Made by a program: the position numbers and the translations under genes. From positions 1 to 59,293 of the forward strand of contig JAJZZE010000039.1 of assembly GCA_021797735.1 (NCBI GenBank): 59,293 nt of DNA. Direction: 5' to 3'. A model generated the notes under the pieces. That model was not told where the DNA came from. It made no database searches and saw only the letters and a program-made list of their open reading frames with translations. How positions within the stretch are numbered: the stretch's first letter is position 1; every line of letters begins with the position of its first letter. Origin of the DNA: Thermoplasmata archaeon (GTDB lineage Archaea; Thermoplasmatota; Thermoplasmata; Thermoplasmatales; Thermoplasmataceae). Shown in pieces: positions 53,020-59,293 of the stretch.

Positions 53020-53414
53020 AATAGGTGATATGTTAAATGTAATTATATTTTTTTATTTAAATGCTGATTGAGGGTTCTCAGAATATGGAGAAACAAAATA
53101 TCTCCATAGTTTATGGAAAAAGAAGGATACCTATAAAAACAGGGATAATGGAAATCGAGTGACATAGATCGGGTTCCACCGAAACATCTGATCGAGTCGA
53201 TACATACTATGATTATAATTACCTTTATGAACACCCAGAGTTAATACCATATGGTTAATCTAATATAGACAAGCCGTGTAGGAGATAGGAAATTCCCAGC
53301 TCACAATGTTAAATATGTACAACTGATAAGTACCTCTGTTACATATAAAAGGTTCTAAGTTTAGTTTCGGGTTTACTTATAAATGATATGCTATTAATAT
53401 ATTTAGTGATATAA
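53020..53414. other. Gap with decayed coding signal
   Basis: This 395-base gap holds no intact gene. From ATG 53061 the plus strand runs for 33 codons (with ISIVYGKRRIPIKTGIME), meets TGA at 53160-53162, then continues in the same frame for 31 codons (TYYDYNYLYEHPELIPYG) to TAA at 53256-53258. The last 150 bases must carry the promoter of the secreted protein gene. I cannot name the fragment; KRRIPIKTGI faintly recalls an altered P-loop of an archaeal ATPase. Confidence 0.3.
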
Positions 53415-54116
53415 ATGGTAAACAGGAAAATATTGGTATTGATGATTGTACCGATATTAATAGCCCTAAGCGGCTCTTTTGCTTTCTCTGCTTTTTCAGG
53501 GACAACTCCCACCGATATAAATACATCTGCAGGAACGTTTTGTTTCTCACAAAACCTGAGCTATGTTGCAACGAATGCAAATAATACACCCGTTATGGTG
53601 TGTGGTGGAGGGCACCAGTATACAATTACAACTATTGGAACTGAGAACATTTGGAACGGCATCCGTGCAACCTGTTACATAGGTCCTTATGGCCTTGGAA
53701 CAGAAACTTCCTCTTCCGGTTTATTAGTACAAACGGTAAATGTAGGCAATATGGCACCTGGAGATATTGTAGTTATAAAACTTACCGTTACTAACACGGG
53801 AACGGTTGGAGAGACTGTTACACCCACAATATCATCAACATCGACATTGCCTGTGTACAACTGTTCCTTTGATCCACTGATTTACCCGGCTCCTGCTTCA
53901 GCACCCCCATATCCCTGGGGTGCTATGCTGGACAATACACTTGTATTCAATGCATTTAACCCAACCACCGGTGCTCCCTGTGGACCGGTAACAGTGGCAC
54001 CAGGTGGATCAGTATCATGGGATGTTGCCATTGGCCTTGGTATAAATGCAGGGAACAGTTTCCAGGATGTTGCCCTACCTTTAACAATAACAACTACAGT
54101 CATATCTGTTCCATAA
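53415..54116 (+). CDS. Secreted TasA/SipW-substrate-like surface protein
   Basis: This 233-residue protein starts with a signal peptide (VNRKILVLMIVPILIALSGS) followed by FAFSAFSGTTPTDINT, and has no other membrane span. The rest is Gly/Thr/Ser/Pro-rich and beta-like, with VVIKLTVTNTGTVGETVTPTIS, a DUF11-like or CARDB-like beta repeat, and five Cys residues. The AFS-F-S start after the signal resembles TasA/camelysin proteins, and archaeal bundling pili are built from TasA-like subunits. The gene is visibly richer in G+C than its neighbours, which suggests high expression or transfer. No peptidase or partner gene is next to it. Confidence 0.6.
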   Translation: MVNRKILVLMIVPILIALSGSFAFSAFSGTTPTDINTSAGTFCFSQNLSYVATNANNTPVMVCGGGHQYTITTIGTENIWNGIRATCYIGPYGLGTETSSSGLLVQTVNVGNMAPGDIVVIKLTVTNTGTVGETVTPTISSTSTLPVYNCSFDPLIYPAPASAPPYPWGAMLDNTLVFNAFNPTTGAPCGPVTVAPGGSVSWDVAIGLGINAGNSFQDVALPLTITTTVISVP

Positions 54117-54239
54117 AGTAACTATAAACAAATTTTTTATTTTTAATTTTTAACTCCAATTAATTATATTATTCCTTCTCTGGAGCGCCATTGATTTACG
54201 CCTGTGAAGATCGTAGCTCTACCGGCAATGGCAGCTCCA
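54117..54239. other. Downstream spacer with an imperfect hairpin
   Basis: After the surface-protein gene a T-rich stretch (54128-54150) suits transcription stop. Then GGAGCGCCATTG (54182-54193) and CAATGGCAGCTCC (54226-54238) form a 12-base inverted repeat with one extra base and a 32-base loop, ending right at the boundary of the IS21-like element. Confidence 0.5.
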
Positions 54240-54598
54240 TGTCAACGCCAAATGAATTTTACCCAGAAACGCCAGAATAAAAAACCTCAAAAACGCTAAT
54301 TGGAATTCCCATATTTATTACCGAAGATGATGAAAACTAAATGTTTAGAGACGATAGCTAATATACAATGGGAAACGTGGCTGAGAACGGCGTGAAAATA
54401 TCGGACATAGCAAAGGAGTTGACGTGAACAGAAAGACTGTGAAAAAGTATGTGAATTCCGGGGTTGTACCCAAATATAAAGAGAGAGAATACTGGGAATA
54501 CTAAAACAAATGAGGTAAAATAAAAATGAATCAAATTGGACATATGGGTGGGAAAAATTACATTGGCGTTTTTGGGGAATTTTAGATTGGCGTTGACA
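54240..54598 (+). mobile_element. IS21-family remnant (359 bases) with intact ends
   Basis: Both ends carry TGTCAACGCCAA in inverted orientation (54240-54251 and 54587-54598), and the element is flanked by the direct repeat TCCA (54236-54239 and 54599-54602), a target duplication of the size expected for IS21. Inside the ends AACGCCA-type repeats stand exactly 24 bases apart: 54244, 54268, 54292 (AACGCTA) at left and two (54564, 54588) inverted at right, like the multiple transposase-binding repeats of IS21. Between them 54369-54505 encodes the start of IstA in two frames (VKISDIAKELT then VNRKTVKKYVNSG), broken by a one-base loss. The rest of istA and all of istB is deleted. Confidence 0.75.
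54369..54505 (+). pseudogene. istA N-terminal fragment, frameshifted
   Basis: From ATG 54369 the frame reads MGNVAENGVKISDIAKELT and stops at TGA. Shifting one base gives VNRKTVKKYVNSGVVPKYKE, to a TAA at about 54503. Together this is the helix-turn-helix start of IS21 transposase IstA (ISDIAKEL-x-xNRKTVKKY). It lies inside the 359-base element and cannot make a functional protein. Confidence 0.65.
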
Positions 54599-54602
54599 TC
54601 CA

Positions 54603-54710
54603 GTCATTGAAACAGGAAACCCACAGCTTGGTTGTGGAAAGATGTCACATGATGTTTAGATATTGAATATAAAAATGAAATAAAAATATATTATAACAGC
54701 ATTATGTTTT
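54603..54710. promoter_or_regulatory. Promoter region of the aro operon
   Basis: The 108 bases between the IS21-derived element and aroB include a CCACAGCTTGGTTGTGG hairpin (54619-54636) and the AT-rich stretch AATAAAAATATATTATAACA (54679-54698), which can serve as the TATA region for the four-gene shikimate operon. The aroB ATG at 54711 has no Shine-Dalgarno sequence, so a short leader is likely. Confidence 0.45.
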
Positions 54711-55772
54711 ATGGATAAAATAGAGAAAACTGTAAACAATAACGAAATAAAAATATATATAAATAGTAATCTTGAAAATACAATCAATTATGAACTTGGT
54801 AAATATAATGACAATGTTTCCTTTATTATAAAAAACCTGAAAAAAAATTATAAAGAAAAACTACAGAGAATAAATTCAAATAAAATTTATATGAACGATG
54901 GAGAAAAAATAAAGAGCAATTTATATTTTAATAATATTATAAAAAAATTATTATCTATGGGAATAGAAAGGGACGGGGTAATATCATATTTTGGCGGTGG
55001 TACGCTTGGAGATTTAATAGGTTATGTATCATCTGTTTATAAAAGGGGGATCGACCTAATTGCTGTACCCACAACGTTGCTGTCACAGGTTGATAGTTCT
55101 ATTGGTGGTAAAAATGCCATAAATTTTATGGATGTAAAAAATGTTGTTGGATCATTTCATAACCCGAAAATCATATTCGATGATATAGATTTCCTGTTAA
55201 ATTCAGATATAAATCTATTAAAAGATGGTATGGCAGAGGTGATAAAAATGGCACTGATATGTGATGGACAATTTTTTGAATACCTTGATAATAATGATTT
55301 GAATACTATGTATAATCCAGAGGCTTTAAAAAATATTATATATAAAAGTGTTAATTTGAAACTTGATATTGTTTCTAAGGATTTCTATGATCTAAAGAAA
55401 CTCAGGTATTTATTAAATTTTGGTCATTCCATAGGCCATGCAATAGAATCGTATACGGATAATAAAATTCCACATGGTGTGGCAGTTGCAAATGGCATGA
55501 TAGTAGAAAGCTATATAGCATATAAATCAGGTTATTCAAAAAAGCTATATGATATTATAAAAAACACAGTAACAAAATATAAAATAGATCTAATAAATTT
55601 TAACACAGTAGAGGTAGAAAAATTGATATCGTATATGAAAAATGATAAAAAAATGGAAAAAAATGTTTTAAATATGGTAATGTTAAATGATATAGGCAAA
55701 TCAGATATAATGAAAATAGATTTAAATTCAATAAGAAGATATTTGAAATTATATATGGATGAGAGAAAATGA
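54711..55772 (+). CDS. aroB: 3-dehydroquinate synthase
   Basis: The enzyme cyclises DAHP to 3-dehydroquinate. The 353-residue protein has the NAD motif YFGGGTLGDLIGYVSSVYKRGI near 98-119, VPTTLLSQVDSSIGGKNAINF near 123-143, DGMAEVIKMALI near 178-189, and NFGHSIGHAIES near 239-250 and HGVAVANGM near 260-268 with the zinc-binding His residues. The N-terminal part is short and highly Asn/Lys-rich. It is first in an aroB-aroE-aroK-aroA operon and overlaps aroE by four bases. Thermoplasmatales making DAHP use this bacterial-type route; aroD is not in the window. Confidence 0.95.
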   Translation: MDKIEKTVNNNEIKIYINSNLENTINYELGKYNDNVSFIIKNLKKNYKEKLQRINSNKIYMNDGEKIKSNLYFNNIIKKLLSMGIERDGVISYFGGGTLGDLIGYVSSVYKRGIDLIAVPTTLLSQVDSSIGGKNAINFMDVKNVVGSFHNPKIIFDDIDFLLNSDINLLKDGMAEVIKMALICDGQFFEYLDNNDLNTMYNPEALKNIIYKSVNLKLDIVSKDFYDLKKLRYLLNFGHSIGHAIESYTDNKIPHGVAVANGMIVESYIAYKSGYSKKLYDIIKNTVTKYKIDLINFNTVEVEKLISYMKNDKKMEKNVLNMVMLNDIGKSDIMKIDLNSIRRYLKLYMDERK

Positions 55773-56551
55773 TGGCAAGTGGAGTAATAGGCAAACCTGT
55801 TTCGCACTCAATAGGACAGTATATATACAATATACTATTTGATAGATATAGTATTGATTCTATATATTTATCAGTGGATCTGGATGAGAATAACATAAAA
55901 AGATTCATAAATTATTCAAAAAAGGCTTTTACTGGATTTAATATCACAGCACCGTACAAGGAAACTGTAATGAGTTATCTGGACGATGTCGATTTAACTG
56001 CAAAAAACATAGGTTCGGTAAATCTTGTTAAAAATATATCCGGGAGATTATATGGTTATAATTCTGATTATAATGGATTTTTATTTCTATTAAAAAACAA
56101 TAATGTAAATTTAAATGGAAAAAATGTTTTAGTTCTTGGCACAGGGGGTATAGCAAAAACTATAATTCATGCAATAGAGAATAATTATAATTCTAACATT
56201 GCCATTGTTACAAGAGATATCAGCAGTAAAAAATTTGATTTAAAAACTATTGGATATGATGATATAGACGATTATGATGTTATAATTAACTGCACACCGG
56301 TGGGTATGGGAAATAATGAAAATATGCCGGTAAATGAAAATAAAATAAAGGAGGGCATTACTGGCATAGATGTTATATACAATCCGCAGGAGACAAAATT
56401 TTTAAAAACAGTAAAGGGTAGAAATGGCATTGCAGTAAATGGGTCTGATCTTTTTATAGGGCAGGGCATTGAAACACTGAAAAAATTATATAACATTAAT
56501 ATTGATTATAGTAAATTTAAAAATCTATTTTATGAAAAAATAAATAAATGA
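55769..56551 (+). CDS. aroE: Shikimate dehydrogenase
   Basis: The enzyme reduces 3-dehydroshikimate to shikimate with NADPH. The 260-residue protein has the substrate signature GVIGKPVSHSIGQYI near 5-19, FNITAPYKETVMSYLDD near 56-72 (the catalytic Lys in PYKE), the cofactor motif VLGTGGIAKTIIHA near 118-131, and NCTPVGMG near 173-180 with a later GQGIETLKKLY. It starts within the aroB stop (ATGATGG) and is followed 17 bases later by aroK. Confidence 0.95.
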   Translation: MMASGVIGKPVSHSIGQYIYNILFDRYSIDSIYLSVDLDENNIKRFINYSKKAFTGFNITAPYKETVMSYLDDVDLTAKNIGSVNLVKNISGRLYGYNSDYNGFLFLLKNNNVNLNGKNVLVLGTGGIAKTIIHAIENNYNSNIAIVTRDISSKKFDLKTIGYDDIDDYDVIINCTPVGMGNNENMPVNENKIKEGITGIDVIYNPQETKFLKTVKGRNGIAVNGSDLFIGQGIETLKKLYNINIDYSKFKNLFYEKINK

Positions 56552-56568
56552 ATTGCATTTAACTACTT

Positions 56569-57405
56569 ATGATAATTAAGGTTAATGGTGGCCTATCGAT
56601 TTTAACTGCTTTTATAAACGGCCATGGATCTGCAGTATCAATAAATCTGCCTATGTATACGGAAATAAATGAATCGGATATAGATTACTTTGAAAATAAA
56701 GAGATAAATGATACTGTTAATTTTATAAGAAAAAAATACAATATTAATAAAAACTATAATATAAAAATAAAAAGTGAAATACCTATGGCAATGGGATTAA
56801 AAAGCAGCAGTGCAATGACATTATCACTGATATATGGTATAATAAAAATTAATGGTATAAACATACATGAAAGGGATTTATTGAGAATTACTGCAAAAGC
56901 GTCAATATATAATAAAACATCCATTACGGGGGCCATGGATGATATTGCATCATGTTACTATGGTGGACTGTGCATAACGGATAACAATAAAAATAAGTTA
57001 CTGGCAAGGAATAAAATAAAAGATAATTATCTATTAATTGCATATAATGATAATATACGGAAAACCTATGATTATAAAAATTATGATTTTACGGTCTACA
57101 GAAAATTCTATAAAAATATAGAAAAATTACTGAACGAAAATTTTGTCTATGAGGCTATGGTTTTGAATGGTTATTTATTTAGCATGATATTCGGTTATAA
57201 TAGCGATGTAATAAACTACTTTTTAAAGAATAGGGCAGCATATGCGGGCCAGAGTGGAAAAGGGCCTGCGTTTTTCTCCATATACAATTCATGGAAGGAT
57301 ATGGATTATGCCTACAATAATTTTAAATTTGATAATTATAAACTGATAAAAAGTAGATTTAATAATGAAGGAATAAATATAATGGACAATGGAAATCAAG
57401 ACTAA
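56569..57405 (+). CDS. aroK: Shikimate kinase, archaeal GHMP type
   Basis: This is the archaeal shikimate kinase that is unrelated to bacterial AroK and belongs to the GHMP kinase family. The 278-residue protein has the ATP motif PMAMGLKSSSAMTLSL near 66-81, FINGHGSAVSINLPM near the start, GAMDDIASCYYGG near 119-131, and GQSGKGPAFFSIY near 226-238. It shares operon position with aroE before and aroA after (overlap of 17 bases), which confirms the function. The long Asn/Lys-rich sequence agrees with the low G+C of the window. Confidence 0.94.
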   Translation: MIIKVNGGLSILTAFINGHGSAVSINLPMYTEINESDIDYFENKEINDTVNFIRKKYNINKNYNIKIKSEIPMAMGLKSSSAMTLSLIYGIIKINGINIHERDLLRITAKASIYNKTSITGAMDDIASCYYGGLCITDNNKNKLLARNKIKDNYLLIAYNDNIRKTYDYKNYDFTVYRKFYKNIEKLLNENFVYEAMVLNGYLFSMIFGYNSDVINYFLKNRAAYAGQSGKGPAFFSIYNSWKDMDYAYNNFKFDNYKLIKSRFNNEGINIMDNGNQD

Positions 57406-58651
57406 ACTAAATGAGGCTTCTGGAAGTATAAATGCGCCGTCATCGAAAAGTTATACACAGAGATATGTTTTATATTCTGCGTTTTCAAATAAAAAGATAA
57501 AATTAAACAATATATCTTTCTGCAATGATGAATTAATTGCGATTGATATTGCTAAAAACTGTAATGCAGATATAAAATATGATAAAAAAAACATTATAAT
57601 AGAACCAGACTTTAAATGCCCAGATATGCTATACTTTGAAGAATCCGGTACATCCTATAGGCTGGGCATAGGATTAATTTCGGGTAGAAAATGTTATACT
57701 GTAACATCGGGTGAAAGGGGTCTTGCATCAAGGCCTGTTAAATCCCTTGTTGATAGTTTATCATCATTAAACATAAAATTTGATTTGATGAGTGGTAATT
57801 TTTATAAAATTGATGCACGGAATGCCTTAAACAAATACAGTTATATTGATGGTAGCAGGAGCTCACAGTTTATAAGCTCAATGCTTTTTTATTATTCATT
57901 TTATAATAATTCAAAATTCCATGCCGATAATATTGTTTCCAGTAATTACATAGATATTACTGTAAAATGCCTGAATGATTTTGGTATTTGTGTTAATAGT
58001 AATGATGGCGAGTTTATAATAAATACAGGTGATTACAGCGAAAAAACTATCGATATAGAGGGTGATTATTCATCTATTTCATATTTTATCGTTTTATCAT
58101 TGTTTAAGGGAAAAACAAGGATATATAATTTATATAATAAATCGTTGCAGCCGGATAAAAAAATAATAAATTTAATAAATAATGCATGCAATGCAATAAA
58201 GATTTATGATAATTATATAGAAATAGAAAGGGTAGAAAATATAAATGAAATAGATATTGATGTGTCAGAAGTACCGGACCTTGCACCAATAATATCCGTA
58301 ATAGGAATATTTTCTGAAAAAGGCGTTAAAATAAAAAATTATAAAAGGTTGAAATTCAAGGAATCGGATCGATTAAATGGGATAATAGGTATGGTAACAA
58401 AATTTGGTGCCAGTGTAATAAAAAATGAGGAATACATATTTATAAACAGGAAGGAAATAAAAAAGCCGGATATTATAGATTATGATGACCATAGAATGAT
58501 AATGAGCTCAATAATAGCAGGATTAATTTCTAACTCCAGTACAGTTTACAGAAACGTTGAAAAAATAAACAAAAGCTATTCCAGTTTTCTGAATGACCTA
58601 AAAAAAGTTGGATGTGAAATAGAATTTACATATAATTATAATAAAAATTGA
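57389..58651 (+). CDS. aroA: 3-phosphoshikimate 1-carboxyvinyltransferase (EPSP synthase)
   Basis: The enzyme transfers an enolpyruvyl group to shikimate 3-phosphate. The 420-residue protein has the N-terminal substrate motif SGSINAPSSKSYTQR near 10-24 (Ser, Lys, Arg for S3P), EESGTSYRLGIGL near 86-98, YIDGSRSSQFISSML near 151-165, and SEVPDLAPIISVIGIFSEKG near 289-308, followed by LKFKESDRL near 316-324. Its ATG overlaps the aroK stop region by 17 bases. It closes the operon; aroC stands separately at 27.5-28.6 kb. The C-terminus is Asn/Lys-rich. Confidence 0.96.
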   Translation: MEIKTKLNEASGSINAPSSKSYTQRYVLYSAFSNKKIKLNNISFCNDELIAIDIAKNCNADIKYDKKNIIIEPDFKCPDMLYFEESGTSYRLGIGLISGRKCYTVTSGERGLASRPVKSLVDSLSSLNIKFDLMSGNFYKIDARNALNKYSYIDGSRSSQFISSMLFYYSFYNNSKFHADNIVSSNYIDITVKCLNDFGICVNSNDGEFIINTGDYSEKTIDIEGDYSSISYFIVLSLFKGKTRIYNLYNKSLQPDKKIINLINNACNAIKIYDNYIEIERVENINEIDIDVSEVPDLAPIISVIGIFSEKGVKIKNYKRLKFKESDRLNGIIGMVTKFGASVIKNEEYIFINRKEIKKPDIIDYDDHRMIMSSIIAGLISNSSTVYRNVEKINKSYSSFLNDLKKVGCEIEFTYNYNKN

Positions 58652-58966
58652 ATGAATATACACATTAATCATAAACCTCTTTAAATAAAGGTTTTATAAA
58701 AAGATAAGATTAAAAATATATAAACTGTAAATATTTAATATTATTTTATAAAATTATAAAAATTGAAAATGCTTATATATTGCTACGTAATTAAGAAGAG
58801 TCAACAAATGCCAATCTAAAGCTAATAGATGGATATATACATATAATGTATGAATGAAATCTATAATCCAGGATTGGTGATAGATGAAGTTCTCATCAGT
58901 AGATGGGTTCCGATATGTAAGGCAAAGCCGCTAATTTCTTAATTAAATAAGTTTGGAGGTGGGATT
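58652..58966 (+). promoter_or_regulatory. 16S rRNA promoter and leader
   Basis: This 315-base region lies between aroA and the 16S gene. GCTTATATATTG at 58769-58780 is a good archaeal TATA box, which would start transcription near 58800. The roughly 165-base leader to the mature 16S end has GAAGTTCTCATCAGTAGATGG and AGGTGGGATTA just before 16S; one arm of the 16S processing stem should lie here but the other is outside the window. I see no tRNA and no gene. Confidence 0.6.
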
Positions 58967-59293
58967 AACTCCGGTTGATCCTGCCGGCGGCCACTGCTAT
59001 CAAGTTCTGACTAAGCCATGCGAGTCAAGGTATCGTAAGATGCCGGCATACTGCTCAGTAACACGTGGATAATCTAACCTTGAGAGAGGGATAACTTCGG
59101 GAAACTGAGGGTAATACCTTATAATTGCTTAAAACTGGAATGTTTAAGCAATAAAAGCTCCGGCGCTCAAGGATGAATCTGCGACCTATCAGGTAGTAGG
59201 TGGTGTAACGGACCACCTAGCCTCAGACGGGTACGGGCCCTGGGAGGGGTAGCCCGGAGATGGACTCTGAGACATAAGTCCAGGCCCTACGGG
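58967..59293 (+). rRNA. rrs: 16S ribosomal RNA, 5' part (runs off the window)
   Basis: The sequence CTCCGGTTGATCCTGCCGG at 58969-58987 is the archaeal 16S 5' end. It continues with GCCATGCGAGTCAAGG, ACTGCTCAGTAACACGTGG and GGTAGTAGGTGGTGTAACGG, then CCTAGCCTCAGACGGGTACGGGCC and CCAGGCCCTACGGG at the edge, all typical. About the first 327 bases of some 1470 are present. The exact first base is uncertain by a few positions. Confidence 0.97.

Noticed and set aside
54182-54238. Hairpin as an intrinsic bacterial-type terminator or recombination site
   Set aside because: The loop is long (32 bases), no T run follows it, and an archaeal T-rich stop lies before it; left as an unexplained inverted repeat.
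53020-54710. RNase P RNA, SRP RNA or 5S rRNA in the larger gaps
   Set aside because: None of the conserved blocks of these RNAs could be found on either strand in the gaps at 8.2, 22.0, 53.0 and 54.1 kb.

Overview
The window reads as a piece of an AT-rich genome from an acidophilic, thermophilic euryarchaeon of the order Thermoplasmatales (Picrophilus/Ferroplasma/Acidiplasma-like). The reasons are: an archaeal 16S rRNA 5' end at the right edge; a nurA-herA-mre11-rad50 operon; a group II chaperonin (thermosome) gene; the archaeal rpl18e-rpl13-rps9-rpoN operon; a GHMP-type shikimate kinase; and an aldehyde dehydrogenase that closely resembles the D-glyceraldehyde dehydrogenase of Thermoplasma (non-phosphorylating Entner-Doudoroff pathway). 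The genus is an inference; the 16S fragment would settle it.

Layout, left to right. 0-7 kb: a cut-off secreted or membrane protein gene, then the DNA end-resection operon on the minus strand. 7-15 kb: site-2 protease, tRNA-Val(CAC), a wrecked type II restriction endonuclease gene split by a short inversion, a tandem pair of MutS-like ATPases, a winged-helix regulator divergent from an MFS transporter, and an AAA ATPase (DUF4143 type) between two 65-base direct repeats. 15-22 kb: etfBA, acetyl-CoA synthetase with an acetate-type transporter, an amino acid permease and a DsrE-like protein. 22-31 kb: DUF92 protein, a HAD / metallo-beta-lactamase / NAD-kinase-like trio, a DUF2070 protein, chorismate synthase, tRNA-Gln(CTG), and a two-domain ThyX-like protein. 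31-38 kb: thermosome, thioredoxin reductase, ornithine carbamoyltransferase, a bacteriocin-like cluster (small Gly-rich hydrophobic peptide, M48-like membrane protease, small membrane protein), an O-methyltransferase and tRNA-Pro(GGG). 38-49 kb: CDF cation transporter, ribosomal/RNA polymerase operon, MFS transporter, TrmJ-like methylase, FKBP isomerase, an SH3-SH3-glyoxalase fusion, glyceraldehyde dehydrogenase, an MBL/U32 pair, and a radical SAM/SPASM gene preceded by a translationally coupled 26-residue Cys-containing peptide. 49-59 kb: pyruvate kinase, arginyl-tRNA synthetase, a secreted TasA/pilin-like protein, a small IS21-derived element, the aroB-aroE-aroK-aroA operon, and the start of the 16S gene.

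Most of the window is ordinary housekeeping DNA with short gaps and overlapping starts and stops. Two small loci look new. The first is the peptide plus radical SAM pair at 48.38-49.68 kb, a candidate ribosomally made, radical-SAM-modified peptide system. The second is the bacteriocin-like cluster at 35.5-37.5 kb, whose promoter area carries a long AT dinucleotide run. Decayed mobile or accessory DNA sits at about 8.2-8.9, 22.0-22.4, 53.0-53.4 and 54.2-54.6 kb. No CRISPR array was seen. All functions are read from sequence motifs and from memory of protein families; no database search was run.
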